A stretch of 64,000 bases of DNA from Bacillota bacterium (GCA_030019365.1 JASEFA010000001.1:270953-334952); one strand, 5' to 3'. Counted from the stretch's first letter, positions 36,639 to 46,344 are shown. Program-made: numbers and translations. The notes: generated by a model from the letters alone, not told the origin.

Positions 36639-37584
36639 CGAGGTCATCCTGCGCCTGGAAAACCTGAGCAAGTATTTCCGCGTGGGCGGGGCGCTCCTCA
36701 AGGCGGTGGAGAACGTTTCCTTCAGCGTGCGCAGGGGCGAGGTGTTCGGGCTGGTAGGTGAGTCAGGCTGCGGCAAGACCACCCTGGGTCGCACCGTCAT
36801 CAGGCTGTACGATCCCAGCCGGGGGCAAGTCTTCTATCGTGACCAGGACGTGCACGCGCTCACCGGACCCGACCTCAAGCGCTTCAACCGGAGCATGCAG
36901 ATGATCTTCCAGGACCCGTATGCCTCGCTGAATCCGCGCATGACCGTGGGTGACATCGTGGGCGAGCCTCTCGATATCCACGGGCTGGCCGCGGGTGCCG
37001 AGAGGAGGCGCCGGGTGGAAGAACTGCTGCGCACGGTGGGGCTGAGCGCGGAGCACGCCCTGCGGTTTCCCCACGAGTTCTCGGGGGGGCAGCGTCAGCG
37101 CATCGGCGTCGCCCGCGCCCTGGCCGTGGATCCCGAGTTCATCGTGGCCGACGAGCCCATATCGGCCCTGGACGTCTCCATCCAGGCCCAGGTGGTGAAC
37201 CTGCTCAGGCGGCTGCAGGAGGACCGGGGCCTCACCTACATGTTCATCGCCCACGACCTGTCCATGGTCAAGTACCTGAGTCACCGGGTGGCGGTGATGT
37301 ATCTGGGTCAGGTGGTGGAGATGGCCTCTTCCGCGGAGATGTACAGGGAGCCGCTCCACCCTTACACCCGGGCGCTCATGTCAGCCATCCCCATCCCCGA
37401 TCCCGGCATCGAGCGCACGCGCCGGCGCATCATGCTACCCGGCGAGGTGCCCAGCCCGCTCAAGCCGCCCCCGGGATGTCGTTTCCACAACCGCTGCCCG
37501 GACGTGCGGCCCATCTGCAAGGAAGCGGAGCCCGAACTCAAGGAGGCCGCCCCCGGCCACGTGGTATCCTGTCACCTGTACTAG
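36628..37584 (+). CDS. oppF: Peptide ABC transporter ATPase OppF
   Basis: 318 aa. Walker [10 protein letters not shown], signature [15 protein letters not shown], Walker [13 protein letters not shown], and the C-terminal CRFHNRCP cysteine motif. GTG 36628 with GGAGGAGGTGG upstream. Its TAG at 37582-37584 shares the palindromic CTAG with the stop of the convergent permease gene; no terminator is visible between them. Confidence 0.95.
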   Translation: MPADEVILRLENLSKYFRVGGALLKAVENVSFSVRRGEVFGLVGESGCGKTTLGRTVIRLYDPSRGQVFYRDQDVHALTGPDLKRFNRSMQMIFQDPYASLNPRMTVGDIVGEPLDIHGLAAGAERRRRVEELLRTVGLSAEHALRFPHEFSGGQRQRIGVARALAVDPEFIVADEPISALDVSIQAQVVNLLRRLQEDRGLTYMFIAHDLSMVKYLSHRVAVMYLGQVVEMASSAEMYREPLHPYTRALMSAIPIPDPGIERTRRRIMLPGEVPSPLKPPPGCRFHNRCPDVRPICKEAEPELKEAAPGHVVSCHLY

Positions 37585-38969
37585 CCGCCCGCACGGCGGC
37601 GGCCCTGGGCGTAGATGATGACGCCCACCAGGATGGTGAGCAGGGTACCGCCTATGAGCTGGATTTCGTAGGCCCACACGTTGGTGGTCTCCTCGGGGGG
37701 CATGAAGAAGAAGACGATGGCGATCAGGATGAAGAACTCGCCCAGGATGGTGGAGAGCCAGGCCCCGGCGGCGCCGCCCGGCACGGTGAAGGGCCGCGGC
37801 TGGTCCGGGCGGCGCAGGCGCAGGCTCAGGAACGCGGGGAACATGAGCAGATAGGGAAGCAGGAACACCACCGACGAGAGGGCGAAGATGGTCCAGAACA
37901 CCGAGGCCGCGGTGGTGAAGGTGAGGTAGTTGCCCACCGCCAGGATGGTGGCCACCATCCCCATCATGATATAGGCGTAGTCCGGGCTGCCGTAGCGGGG
38001 GTGGATGTGCCCCAGGATGGAGGGCACCTGCCTGTCCAGGCCGGTGGCCGCGATCACCCGGTTCGCCCCCAGGCTCCAGGTCACCATGTTGGCGAGGAAG
38101 GTGGCCAGCAGCAGGGCCGCGGCCAGGTAAAACAGGCCGCCCAGCGCGGGCACGCCCTCAGTCATGGCCTTGAGGGCATCGGTGATCCCCGTCACGATGT
38201 TGATCTGCTCCAGGGGGATGGCGGCCAGCACCCCGAAGGTGGCCAGCATGTATACCCCGGCGATGACTATACCAGCCAGCAGGATGGCCAGGGGGACGTC
38301 CCGCCGGGGGTTGTGCATCTCTTCACCGGCAGCGCTCATGAGCTCGAAGCCCATATAGTTGTACACGATCACGGGCAGGAACGACAGAGTGGCGGACCAG
38401 CGGGGGACCCACTCCGCGGGGGTGAAGGAGTTGGCGGCGCCACGCGTGACGGCGTACCATGCCCCCATGCCCCCCAGCAGGAGGAGGAGCAGTACCTTGA
38501 TGATGGCGCCCAGGTTGGGGATCCACTTGGCCACGCGGATGTCCATGATGCCCAGGGCCACCGTGATCCACACCAGCACCACGGTGACGATGGCCTGGCC
38601 CGCGTTACTCAGGGGCCAGAAAACGGAGGCCAGTACGCCCGCGAAAAGGACGTATACCGACGGCATCCAGTAGGCTACGTTGATCCAGTACAGCCAGGAG
38701 GTGAGGGTCCCCCAGAAGGGCCCGTATGCCTCCCTGACCCATACGTAGATGCCGCCTTCCTGGGGCCAGGCGGAGCCCAACTCGGCGGTGACCAGGCCGT
38801 AGGGCAGGAAGAAGAGGACGATGCTGAGTACCCACCACCCCATGGCCTGGACGCCGATGGCCGCCGAGGCCGCCACCGTATCCGCCACTATGATGGCTGA
38901 GGCGGTGAAGAGGACCAGGTCCACCAGGCCCAGGGCTTTGCGCCAGGGTACCGTAGCCGCAGCTTCCAT
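37581..38969 (-). CDS. APC-family amino-acid permease
   Basis: 462 aa, about 12 helices. Starts KALGLVDLVLFTASAIIVAD and includes GWWVLSIVLFFLPYGLVTAELG and the motif EGGIYVWVREAYGPFWG, characteristic of APC transporters. A conserved GFELMSAAGEEMHNPRRDVP loop follows. ATG 38969 has GGGGGG 7 nt upstream. The stop overlaps that of oppF. Substrate not predictable; probably amino acids, in keeping with the peptide importer next to it. Confidence 0.92.
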   Translation of the reverse strand: MEAAATVPWRKALGLVDLVLFTASAIIVADTVAASAAIGVQAMGWWVLSIVLFFLPYGLVTAELGSAWPQEGGIYVWVREAYGPFWGTLTSWLYWINVAYWMPSVYVLFAGVLASVFWPLSNAGQAIVTVVLVWITVALGIMDIRVAKWIPNLGAIIKVLLLLLLGGMGAWYAVTRGAANSFTPAEWVPRWSATLSFLPVIVYNYMGFELMSAAGEEMHNPRRDVPLAILLAGIVIAGVYMLATFGVLAAIPLEQINIVTGITDALKAMTEGVPALGGLFYLAAALLLATFLANMVTWSLGANRVIAATGLDRQVPSILGHIHPRYGSPDYAYIMMGMVATILAVGNYLTFTTAASVFWTIFALSSVVFLLPYLLMFPAFLSLRLRRPDQPRPFTVPGGAAGAWLSTILGEFFILIAIVFFFMPPEETTNVWAYEIQLIGGTLLTILVGVIIYAQGRRRAGG

Positions 38970-39192
38970 CGCGTTACCCCCCAAGCATTGTCACCGTCTG
39001 AGACGCCACTATTCTTCCCCCGCATTTCCTGCAGTACCCAGGCCGGTTGCGCTCCCCACCGGGCTGCAGCCGGAGTCGGGCTTCGGCTTGGGGCTGTGGT
39101 CGGCGCTGGCTGGGCCAGGGGCTCGGGCTGGGGCGGGGGGCCGGGGCTGGAGTCGCCGTGTGGCTGTCCGATAACTACCAGAGAAGATCTCG

Positions 39193-39951
39193 GTGCGGGG
39201 GTGGGTGCTTGTGGCCGAATGCTCGGTGTGCGGGGCCAGCAACATGGGGATGGCCCGGGTGTCGCTGGCGGTGGTGGACAAACGCTGGTACTGCCGGCCC
39301 TGCCTGCAAAAGACGGAAGGGACGGTGAAGTGCGCCGTCTGCGGCAAGGAGGCCTTCGCGGGGGACGAGCACTTCAAGACCGTGGACGACAAGAGAATGT
39401 GCACCACCTGCCTGGAAAAAGCCGGCCTGGGCGACGCCTTCAGCGTGATCATGGAAGCGCGCATGGCCGCCCGGGCGCAGGGGCCTCAGGCGGTCACCGC
39501 AGGGGTGGGCCGGGCCGACGACCGCGCCCCGGGCGGGCCTTCCCGGGGAGGCGAGCGGGCCCAGGCGGGGCTGGACAGCGGCCTGGCCGCGCTGCTGCAG
39601 GAGAACCTCACCCGGGGGGAGCAGGTGGTAGAGGTCATCATCGGGAACGCCGGGGAAGCCGTGGCAGTGACCGATTCCCGGCTCCTCATCCTCAAAACGG
39701 GTATGGCGGCCGGTTCCCTGCTGGCCAGGCGGTGCACGGCCTTCCCGTACCGCGAGGTACGAGGCGTGGATCTGACCGTGGGTGCCGTGTACGGCTTCCT
39801 GCACGTGCTGACCACCGAGCATCCCGAAAAGGCCCAGGACGTGGTGGGAGCCAAGAAGGCCCCCAATGCGGTCACCTTCCTCGCCAACCGCCGCGGCCAG
39901 TTTGACGCTCTTATGGCTCGCCTGCGACAGGAAGGCAGGTGCCCGGCCTGA
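39193..39951 (+). CDS. Zinc-ribbon / bacterial PH-domain protein
   Basis: 252 aa. Two zinc ribbons: CSVCGAS with CRPC (about 10-35) and CAVCGKE with CTTC (about 46-75). A linker follows, then a PH-like domain (GLAALLQENLTRGEQVVEVI, VTDSRLLILKTG, about 130-235). No enzymatic motif. Resembles stress-response or membrane-associated scaffolds; function unknown. Start could be GTG 39193, 39205 or 39211. Confidence 0.7.
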   Translation: MRGWVLVAECSVCGASNMGMARVSLAVVDKRWYCRPCLQKTEGTVKCAVCGKEAFAGDEHFKTVDDKRMCTTCLEKAGLGDAFSVIMEARMAARAQGPQAVTAGVGRADDRAPGGPSRGGERAQAGLDSGLAALLQENLTRGEQVVEVIIGNAGEAVAVTDSRLLILKTGMAAGSLLARRCTAFPYREVRGVDLTVGAVYGFLHVLTTEHPEKAQDVVGAKKAPNAVTFLANRRGQFDALMARLRQEGRCPA

Positions 39952-40523
39952 CCGCCACGAGACCGTAACCCACCAGTCCAGGACGGGCACCACGACGGAC
40001 TCCATCCCCAGGTGACGGTACACGGAGACGGTTCCGAAGGCCACCGAGAGCAACCAGGCTGCCTCCATGGCCGCGAAACCTCCTCCGCCCACCAGCGCGG
40101 CGGGCAGAGCTACCGCATCGCAGGGCCGACGAGCCTGCCCCGGGGCGATGGAAGCGGCACCGGCCCGGTTCAAGACCTGTTCCATCCAGAGTGACCACCG
40201 CCGGCTTGCCAGGCCGGCAACGATGCCGGGCACGCGCAGTTCCCTCAGTGTATCGGGAACCCCCGGACCCGCATTCATTACGCGATAACCCGCCTGGTGA
40301 GAGTGTCTTCGCAGGCCGCAGTCCTTATCCCACGTTCGCGACCGCGGGCGTCCGGAAGGCGGCCCGAGTGATAGCACGTATGGCGTCCACGCGTGATGGC
40401 ACGGGCCGGCGACGACCTCACGAGCATGGCTCTATGAGCAGATGCCTTATGAGCAGATTGACTTCGCATCGCCTTCGGGGTACCCTGGACGGGGTAACCA
40501 GCAATTCCTCCAGGGGGATGGAT
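39952..40523 (+). other. Gap without a confident gene; promoter and repeats before arsR
   Basis: The minus strand holds a long open frame with a hydrophobic stretch (FAAMEAAWLLSVAFGTVSVY) that may be a relic of a membrane protein, but it has no ribosome site and runs through the gene downstream; I do not call it. A possible promoter TTGACT (40458-40463)-17-TACCCT (40481-40486) lies before arsR, with an 11-bp direct repeat TATGAGCAGAT (40433-40443 and 40448-40458). Confidence 0.4.
40458..40486 (+). promoter_or_regulatory. Candidate promoter of the first arsR
   Basis: TTGACT (40458-40463) and TACCCT (40481-40486) with 17-bp spacing, about 38 bp before the arsR start. The direct repeat TATGAGCAGAT just upstream could be an operator, which is inference. 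Confidence 0.35.
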
Positions 40524-40904
40524 ATGAGGAGATCGCTGACGGACGGGCAGGCGGCACTGTTGCGGGCCCTGGGGCATCCGGCCCGGCTGCGCATCATCCA
40601 GTTCCTGGCTGAGGGAGAAGGGTGCGCCGGAAGGGGCTGCACCGGCGAGAGGTGCGTGTGCGAGATCATCCCCGCGCTGGGCATGGAACAGTCCAGCGTA
40701 TCCAAGCACCTGGCCATCCTGCGGGAGCGGGGAGTGGTGGAGTCGCGGCGGGAGGGAACCCGCATCTTTTACTCGCTGGTGGACCCCCGCGTCCGGGACA
40801 TCCTCCGGCTGGCAGAGGAGGTCACCATGGGGCACCTGGCCCGGGCAGAGCGCATGCTGGCGGAGGCTCGCGCTGCCGCCGCCACCGAAGACATACCGGG
40901 GTGA
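40524..40904 (+). CDS. ArsR-family metalloregulator, Cys-rich
   Basis: 126 aa. Winged helix LRALGHPARLRIIQFL, then a four-cysteine segment (CAGRGCTGERCVCEIIPALG) ahead of the recognition helix SSVSKHLAILRERG. ATG 40524 has GGGGG 6 nt upstream. No resistance genes are adjacent. It is close to the ArsR at 62.4-62.8 kb in the same Cys pattern and recognition helix, so these are paralogs. Confidence 0.9.
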   Translation: MRRSLTDGQAALLRALGHPARLRIIQFLAEGEGCAGRGCTGERCVCEIIPALGMEQSSVSKHLAILRERGVVESRREGTRIFYSLVDPRVRDILRLAEEVTMGHLARAERMLAEARAAAATEDIPG

Positions 40905-41372
40905 CCCCCGGATCGGTAGCGGCCCCTTGCCGGCAGGGGTTGCGATCTTCATCGCCGCTGGCGTGGCCTGGGCAAACGGCATTCGCCCACCTTGGGCTGG
41001 GCCTGGCCCTGGTCGCCGGTCTAATTCGCTGTCAACACCGGGGGCGAGGACCAGCTGCCATCCCAGCCGCGGGGAGTTGCACCGCTCGGGTTCGGAGCAT
41101 GCCGGCCCGGAGGGCACCGGGTCGCATCGCACCGGGTCGGACTGCGGGGTGTCGAAGCGCATGGGGCCGGAGCGCAGGGTCAGGGCCTGGAAGCAGCGCC
41201 AGGGGGAGAATCCCAGCCGGGCGTAAAACCCGGTGGCTTCTTCCGCCGGCTCCACCGTGAGGCGGACGCAGCCAAAGTCCCGTGCCAGCCCGGCCGCAGC
41301 TACCACGCTCGCCAGGGCAACCAGGGGAAAGCTTGATTCTCCTGCCGCGCCGCAGAGGGCAGTTCCCCGAGG
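40905..41372 (+). other. Spacer holding a GNAT acetyltransferase relic
   Basis: No intact gene. The minus strand at about 41160-41336 reads GCVRLTVEPAEEATGFYARL, a GNAT C-terminal signature, with no start or complete domain. A promoter for the next gene overlaps the right end. Confidence 0.5.
41160..41336 (-). pseudogene. GNAT acetyltransferase fragment
   Basis: An open segment carries V-R-L-T-V-E-P, typical of acyl-CoA-binding GNAT cores, and YARLGFSPWRCF. The N-terminal half is missing and the frame continues into unrelated sequence, so this is probably a remnant. Confidence 0.4.
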
Positions 41373-41402
41373 GTGACCTGCTTTCTGCCGGGTCCGTATA
41401 CT
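41373..41402 (+). promoter_or_regulatory. Candidate promoter of the spoVK-like gene
   Basis: GTGACC (41373-41378) and TATACT (41397-41402) with 18-bp spacing. The same -10 hexamer is used before recA. Confidence 0.35.
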
Positions 41403-41430
41403 GTTAGCGGCCCGGCAGGAGGTACCCCGA

Positions 41431-42546
41431 TTGGCCACTCCCCAACCCCGCAACGCCGACCAGGTGCTGGAATGGGTCCGCCAGGGCGTGGTTTCACCCG
41501 TGGAGGCGCTCGAGCTCCTGTATCATCTGGGGCCCGAAGCGAGAGCACCCGCGGGCGTGCCCCGCCCGGCATACTCCCAGGTGACCGGTGCCGTCCCTGC
41601 CGGCCTGCCCAGCGCCCACGCGGGACGGAGGACCGCCGCGGACTTACGGCCTGCCGCCTTAGCCGGTGAGCAGGGACAGGCGGGAGCGTGGTCGCCCCAG
41701 CCCGGGGTCACGGCAGACAGGGGGATGCCTGACAGGCACGCGCTGGAGGCCATCTGGCGGGAGCTGGACTCGCTGGTGGGGCTGAGGGACATCAAGGACC
41801 TGATCCGGGAGATCTACGCCTTTGCCGAGATCCAGAAGCGACGGCAGCAGGAAAACCTGGCGGCGGAGCCTCCCGTCCTGCACATGATTTTCCGCGGCAA
41901 CCCGGGCACCGGCAAGACCACGGTGGCGCGCATCGTGGGCCGCATGTTCAAGGAGATGGGCATCCTGAGCAAGGGCCACCTGGTGGAGGTTGAGCGGGCC
42001 GACCTGGTGGGGGAGTACATCGGCCACACCGCCCAGAAAACCAGGGAGCAGATCAAGAGGGCCCTGGGGGGTGTTCTCTTTGTGGACGAGGCATATTCCC
42101 TGGCCCGGGGCGGAGAGAAGGACTTCGGCAAGGAGTCCATTGACGTGCTGGTAAAGGCGATGGAGGACCACCGTGACAACCTTATCGTCATCCTCGCCGG
42201 ATACCGTCACGAAATGGACCACTTCGTGCGTACTAACCCAGGGCTCAGGTCCCGGTTTCCCATCCACATGGATTTCCCGGACTACTCGCTGGAGGAACTG
42301 GTGGCCATCGCCGAGCAGATGGTGAGGCAGCGCCAGTACGTGCTCAGTCCGGCGGCTCGCGCCCGGCTGGAGCGCACCCTGGGCGGGCGCCTGCAGAGTG
42401 GGGAGGGGGCTACGGGGAATGCCCGCCTGGTGCGCAACCTGGTGGAGAAGGGCATCCGCAGGCAGGCCGTCCGCCTGGTGACGGCAGGGAAGTTCACCCG
42501 GGACGACCTGGTGCTGCTGACTGAGCAGGACCTGGGGGATGAGTGA
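41431..42546 (+). CDS. SpoVK-like AAA+ ATPase
   Basis: 371 aa. A Pro/Ala/Gly-rich N terminus, then the AAA core: Walker A GNPGTGKTT, Walker B GVLFVDEAYSL, sensor region DNLIVILAGYRHEM and SRFPIHMDFPDYS (arginine-finger region). Matches SpoVK/CbbX-type AAA proteins; SpoVK is a stage V sporulation protein in Bacillus. TTG 41431 has AGGAGGT 8 nt upstream. Lies in the conserved position before hflX. Confidence 0.85.
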   Translation: MATPQPRNADQVLEWVRQGVVSPVEALELLYHLGPEARAPAGVPRPAYSQVTGAVPAGLPSAHAGRRTAADLRPAALAGEQGQAGAWSPQPGVTADRGMPDRHALEAIWRELDSLVGLRDIKDLIREIYAFAEIQKRRQQENLAAEPPVLHMIFRGNPGTGKTTVARIVGRMFKEMGILSKGHLVEVERADLVGEYIGHTAQKTREQIKRALGGVLFVDEAYSLARGGEKDFGKESIDVLVKAMEDHRDNLIVILAGYRHEMDHFVRTNPGLRSRFPIHMDFPDYSLEELVAIAEQMVRQRQYVLSPAARARLERTLGGRLQSGEGATGNARLVRNLVEKGIRRQAVRLVTAGKFTRDDLVLLTEQDLGDE

Positions 42547-43142
42547 AGGTGGAGTGCATGCTGGTGGGGCGCCCCGGCAGCGGCAGAAGCTCTCTCCTGA
42601 CCGCTCTCCTCCGCTCCTGGGGATGCCGCAGTCTGCCCGTCACCACCTGGTTTCCCGGGGGAACACCTTCCCGCTGGCGCCTTCGCCTACCTGACGAGGA
42701 AAGGAAGCTCCAGCGCCTGAGGCCTCCGGCGGGATTCCTGGCGGTGGAGCTGGCCGCACCGCAACTGGGATTGCCCGGCCGGCGGTGGACCCTCGTGGAG
42801 ACACCGGGGATAGAGGAAGAGGCGGCGGATGACCCGGCCGCTCGCCAGGGGATGGCGGAGGCCCTGGGGAGGCTGCTGGCCACCGACCTGGTCATCCACG
42901 TGGTGGACGGGGCAGCCACGGGGGAAAGAGGAGAGGTATCAGCCCCGGACATGGCCCTGTGGCGCCTGGGGTGCCAGCGGCCCCGCTACCTGTCGGTGGT
43001 GTCCAGGATGGATTGTGCCTCGTCGGCCGCGGGGCTGGCACTGGTTCGGCAGATGGACCCGGGACTTGCACCCGTGGCAACATCGGCCTGGACGGGTCAG
43101 GGCATCCGCCAGTTGCGCAGCCTGCTCGCAGCCCGCCCGTGA
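42543..43142 (+). CDS. P-loop GTPase-like protein
   Basis: 199 aa. Degenerate Walker A GRPGSGRSS near residue 9 (Lys replaced by Arg), DxxG-like VETPG, and a DGAATG region. No clear NKxD motif is visible. It overlaps the SpoVK-like gene by GTGA, so it is co-translated. Might be an inactive or ATP/GTP-sensing partner of the AAA protein or HflX; unknown. Confidence 0.6.
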   Translation: MKVECMLVGRPGSGRSSLLTALLRSWGCRSLPVTTWFPGGTPSRWRLRLPDEERKLQRLRPPAGFLAVELAAPQLGLPGRRWTLVETPGIEEEAADDPAARQGMAEALGRLLATDLVIHVVDGAATGERGEVSAPDMALWRLGCQRPRYLSVVSRMDCASSAAGLALVRQMDPGLAPVATSAWTGQGIRQLRSLLAARP

Positions 43143-43170
43143 GGGACGTGGTGGCCGGGCCCGGCCATGG

Positions 43171-43176
43171 TATAAT
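43171..43176 (+). promoter_or_regulatory. Extended -10 promoter of hflX
   Basis: A perfect TATAAT preceded by TGG (extended -10); the -35 region is weak. It lies about 50 bp before the proposed hflX start, in the spacer after the GTPase-like gene. Confidence 0.55.
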
Positions 43177-43219
43177 GTAGGCGCGCCTTCGAGAGCGGCG
43201 TTCGGGGGAGGTGCCGTAG

Positions 43220-45016
43220 ATAGCAAGAAGCGCCGAGAAGACGCTGGAACTGGTCAAGGCGCTCCGCAAGAGGGACCTGGATGCGGGCAGGGTCGTGGAC
43301 AGCCAGTGGGCCCAGGACCTGGCGCGCCTGGTGGCGCGGGACAGGCAGGACTGGGCCGCCTTTTTTGACCGCCGCGGCCATCAGGTGGCCCTGTTGAGGG
43401 GTGAAGCCGCCTTCGCCCGGTGGGAACCACCTGTGCGTCGGGGGCTCTGCGGGATCCGCTGCATCCGGGCCAAGGCCGGAGGCAGTCTGGGCCGTGAGCT
43501 GGTGCTGGCGCAGGCGTGGCGCCTGGATTCCCTGGCCGTGGTCCAGGCGAAGAACGGTCGGCCCGCCGCAGTCGTGGTCGCTTACCCCAGGGCAGATGAG
43601 GCCTCGTCCCCTGTCTACCAGGTGGTGGGACCCGTCGCCGTTGAGGACGCGGCCTTCATGGATATCGCCGCGGAGGTGGAACGGGTCCACCGCATGCTGG
43701 ACCATGCACCGGCCGGAAGCCCGGGAAACCGGGTGCTGGTGGTATCCCTGCGCATGGGTGACGAGCCCCCCTGGCGGGCCGAGGACGTGGCCAACGAGAT
43801 GGTTCTCCTCGCCCGCAGCGCGGGAGCGGCAGCTGTTCATTCCGTCGTCGTAGACGTGCGCGAGCCCGATGCCGCCACCCTGGTGGGCAGGGGCAAGGCG
43901 CAGGAGATTGAGGCGGCCCGCCGGGAAGCGGGGGCCGACCTGGTTGCGTTCTCGTACGAGCTGGCTCCGGCCCACGTCCGCAACCTGGAGGGGATCATCG
44001 GGGGCAGGCTGCTGGACCGCACCGAGCTCATCCTGGACATCTTCGCCCAGCGGGCGCGCACCCGCGAAGGCAAGCTCCAGGTGGAGCTGGCTCAGCTCAA
44101 CTACCGGCTGCCCCGCCTGGTGCGGGCGCGACCGGAGCTGGACCGCCTGGGAGGCGGTATCGGCACCCGGGGTCCGGGCGAAACCCGGCTGGAAGTTGAT
44201 CGCCGCCGGGTGAGGGAACGCATCAGCCAGCTCGAGCGGGAAATCGAAGAGGTGCGCCGCACCCGCTCCCTGCAGAGGGCCGAGCGGCAGTCGGTGCCGT
44301 ATCCCCTGGTGGCCCTGGTGGGATACACCAACGCGGGCAAGTCGACGCTCCTCAACGCTCTCACCGGGGCTTCGGTGCTGACCGAGGACCGCCTTTTTGC
44401 CACCCTCGACCCCACCACCCGTCTTCTCGAGCTGCCTTCCGGCCAGCGCGTGCTCATTTCGGATACGGTGGGATTCATCCGCAACCTGCCCCACCATCTG
44501 GTGGCGGCCTTCCGGGCCACTCTGGAGGAGGTCGGGGTGGCGGACGTGCTGGTCCATGTGGTGGACGCCGCTCATCCGGCGCGGGAGGAGCAGGTGCGGG
44601 CGGTGGAGGAGGTGCTGGGCGAACTGGGGGCTGACCGCACGCCCCGCCTCACCGTGTACAACAAGATAGACCTGCTTGCCCCCGGCGAAGGACAGGGGTG
44701 GAACGGTAGGTCCGAGGGCGCGGCCGCCTCTGCCCTCACCGGGGAAGGACTCGATGTTCTGCTCGACAAGCTGGACGCCTTCTTCCGTAACGGACGGCAA
44801 CTGCTCGAGCTGACCCTGGCCTACGACGAGGGGTGGGCCGTATCCTGGATTCACCAGGCGGGCCGGGTGGTGGGGATTGACTATACACCCGAAAGCATGA
44901 ACGTGCGGGCGGAGATGGACGGGGTGCGGGCCGCCCGCCTGCTGCGGATGCTCGACCGGCGGCACATGGGCCGCCCGCCGGGAGCCAGCCAGCAGAGCAG
45001 GAGCAACCGGGCATGA
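43220..45016 (+). CDS. hflX: Ribosome-splitting GTPase HflX
   Basis: About 598 aa from AUA 43220. GTPase motifs: GYTNAGKSTLLN (G1), ISDTVGFIRNLPHHL (G3) and YNKIDLL (G4). The HflX domain ends in the conserved GGGIGTRGPGETRLE and a helical linker. HflX rescues stalled ribosomes. A GTG at 43295 is the first ordinary start, but conserved N-terminal sequence (E-K-T-L-E-L-V-K-A-L-R-K-R) continues upstream in frame to AUA 43220, which has GGGGGAGG exactly 8 nt before it; a stop lies directly upstream. Overlaps the next gene by ATGA. Confidence 0.93.
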   Translation: MARSAEKTLELVKALRKRDLDAGRVVDSQWAQDLARLVARDRQDWAAFFDRRGHQVALLRGEAAFARWEPPVRRGLCGIRCIRAKAGGSLGRELVLAQAWRLDSLAVVQAKNGRPAAVVVAYPRADEASSPVYQVVGPVAVEDAAFMDIAAEVERVHRMLDHAPAGSPGNRVLVVSLRMGDEPPWRAEDVANEMVLLARSAGAAAVHSVVVDVREPDAATLVGRGKAQEIEAARREAGADLVAFSYELAPAHVRNLEGIIGGRLLDRTELILDIFAQRARTREGKLQVELAQLNYRLPRLVRARPELDRLGGGIGTRGPGETRLEVDRRRVRERISQLEREIEEVRRTRSLQRAERQSVPYPLVALVGYTNAGKSTLLNALTGASVLTEDRLFATLDPTTRLLELPSGQRVLISDTVGFIRNLPHHLVAAFRATLEEVGVADVLVHVVDAAHPAREEQVRAVEEVLGELGADRTPRLTVYNKIDLLAPGEGQGWNGRSEGAAASALTGEGLDVLLDKLDAFFRNGRQLLELTLAYDEGWAVSWIHQAGRVVGIDYTPESMNVRAEMDGVRAARLLRMLDRRHMGRPPGASQQSRSNRA

Positions 45017-46344
45017 GCGTGCTGGGTTCATCTTTCTGGGAGGCGGCGGAGCCGGCCCTTTCCCTTGATGCCGACCTGGTAGCGGTGGCCAGGGAGGCCT
45101 GGCAAGAGAGCTGGCGGGAAAGAGAAGAATACGAAGAGCGGGCCGCCCTCAACCAGGTGCGGGTGGCAGTGGCCCTATCGCGTTCCGGCCTCGACGAATC
45201 GGGCCTGGCCGGCTCGTGGGGGTACGGATACGGGGATCGGGGCAGGGAAAGCCTGGAGCGGGCCTGGAGCGAGGCGTTTTCAACGGAGGCCGCCCTGGTG
45301 CGGCCCCAGATCGCCACCGGCACCCAGGCACTGGCGCTGTGCCTCCAGGCCTTGCTGCGACCGGGGGACGAGGTGCTCACTTGGCCCGGAGCACCGTACG
45401 ATACCATGCAGGGAGTGCTCGGGAATCTGGTGGAGTGGGGGATAGGGGCGCGTGCCGTATCCGTGGAACCTGAAGGAGACGCAGGGCAGTGGGTGGACGC
45501 GCTGGCAGCATCTCTTGAGCCGCGCACCAGGGTCGTCCTGGTCCAGAGGTCAAGGGGGTACTCCCTGCGTCGGGCCCTGAGGGTGGGGGAGATAGGGCAG
45601 GCGGTGGAAGTGGTGCGAACTGGGTCCCGCCGGGCAGTGGTGCTGGTGGACAACTGCTACGGTGAATTCGTGGAGGAAGCCGAACCCGGCGCGGTGGGGG
45701 CCGACCTGTGCGCCGGCTCCCTGATCAAGAATCCGGGGGGCGGTCTGGCTCCCACGGGCGGGTACATAGCGGGGAGGGCCGACCTGGTGGCACAGGTGGC
45801 CGCGAGGCTCTATGCACCCGGGCAGGGCGGAGAAGTGGGACCCACCGGGAGCTGGTTGCGAATGGCCGCTCAGGGACTTTTCCTGGCCCCTCACGCCGTG
45901 GGACAGGCCCTGGGCACGGCCGTGTTTGCCGCCCACTTCTTCGCCCGGCTGGGCATGCAGGTGGTGCCCGCGCCCGGTGAGGAGCGGGGCGACATCGTGC
46001 AGTCGGTGGTGCTGGGAACCCCTGCGCGCCTGCGCTCCTTCTGCCGGGGGCTGCAGCAGGCCGGGCCCGTGGACGCCCGCGCCCGCCCGGAACCCTGGGA
46101 AATGCCGGGTTACCGGGACCGGGTCATCATGGCGGGAGGGACTTTCGTGCCGGGGGCTTCCCTGGAGCTGGGGGCGGATGCCCCCCTCCGGCCGCCATAC
46201 GCCGCCTACCTGCAAGGTGGCACCGTCACCGCCCACGGAGTGCTCGGGTGCCTGCTGGCGGCCGCCCGCCTGCGGAAGGATCACCCCGACGGGTCAGATC
46301 GTCCCGAACGTTCGCGCCGGCAGCCACCGGAGGGTACGGCATGA
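45013..46344 (+). CDS. PLP-dependent enzyme, methionine gamma-lyase/YnbB (aluminium-resistance) family
   Basis: 443 aa. Fold type I PLP enzyme: RPQIATGTQALALCLQALLRP, VDNCYGEFVEE (Asp of the PLP ring) and SLIKNPGGG with the catalytic Lys. This is the cystathionine gamma-synthase-like protein often found next to hflX in Bacillota (YnbB). ATG 45013 overlaps the hflX stop. Exact reaction unknown. Ends in a Pro/Arg-rich tail. Confidence 0.87.
   Translation: MSVLGSSFWEAAEPALSLDADLVAVAREAWQESWREREEYEERAALNQVRVAVALSRSGLDESGLAGSWGYGYGDRGRESLERAWSEAFSTEAALVRPQIATGTQALALCLQALLRPGDEVLTWPGAPYDTMQGVLGNLVEWGIGARAVSVEPEGDAGQWVDALAASLEPRTRVVLVQRSRGYSLRRALRVGEIGQAVEVVRTGSRRAVVLVDNCYGEFVEEAEPGAVGADLCAGSLIKNPGGGLAPTGGYIAGRADLVAQVAARLYAPGQGGEVGPTGSWLRMAAQGLFLAPHAVGQALGTAVFAAHFFARLGMQVVPAPGEERGDIVQSVVLGTPARLRSFCRGLQQAGPVDARARPEPWEMPGYRDRVIMAGGTFVPGASLELGADAPLRPPYAAYLQGGTVTAHGVLGCLLAAARLRKDHPDGSDRPERSRRQPPEGTA

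Noticed and set aside
39175..40377. 400-codon minus-strand frame with a short membrane-like stretch
   Set aside because: It crosses the zinc-ribbon gene as a shadow and lacks a ribosome site; only the part around 39950-40280 could be a relic.
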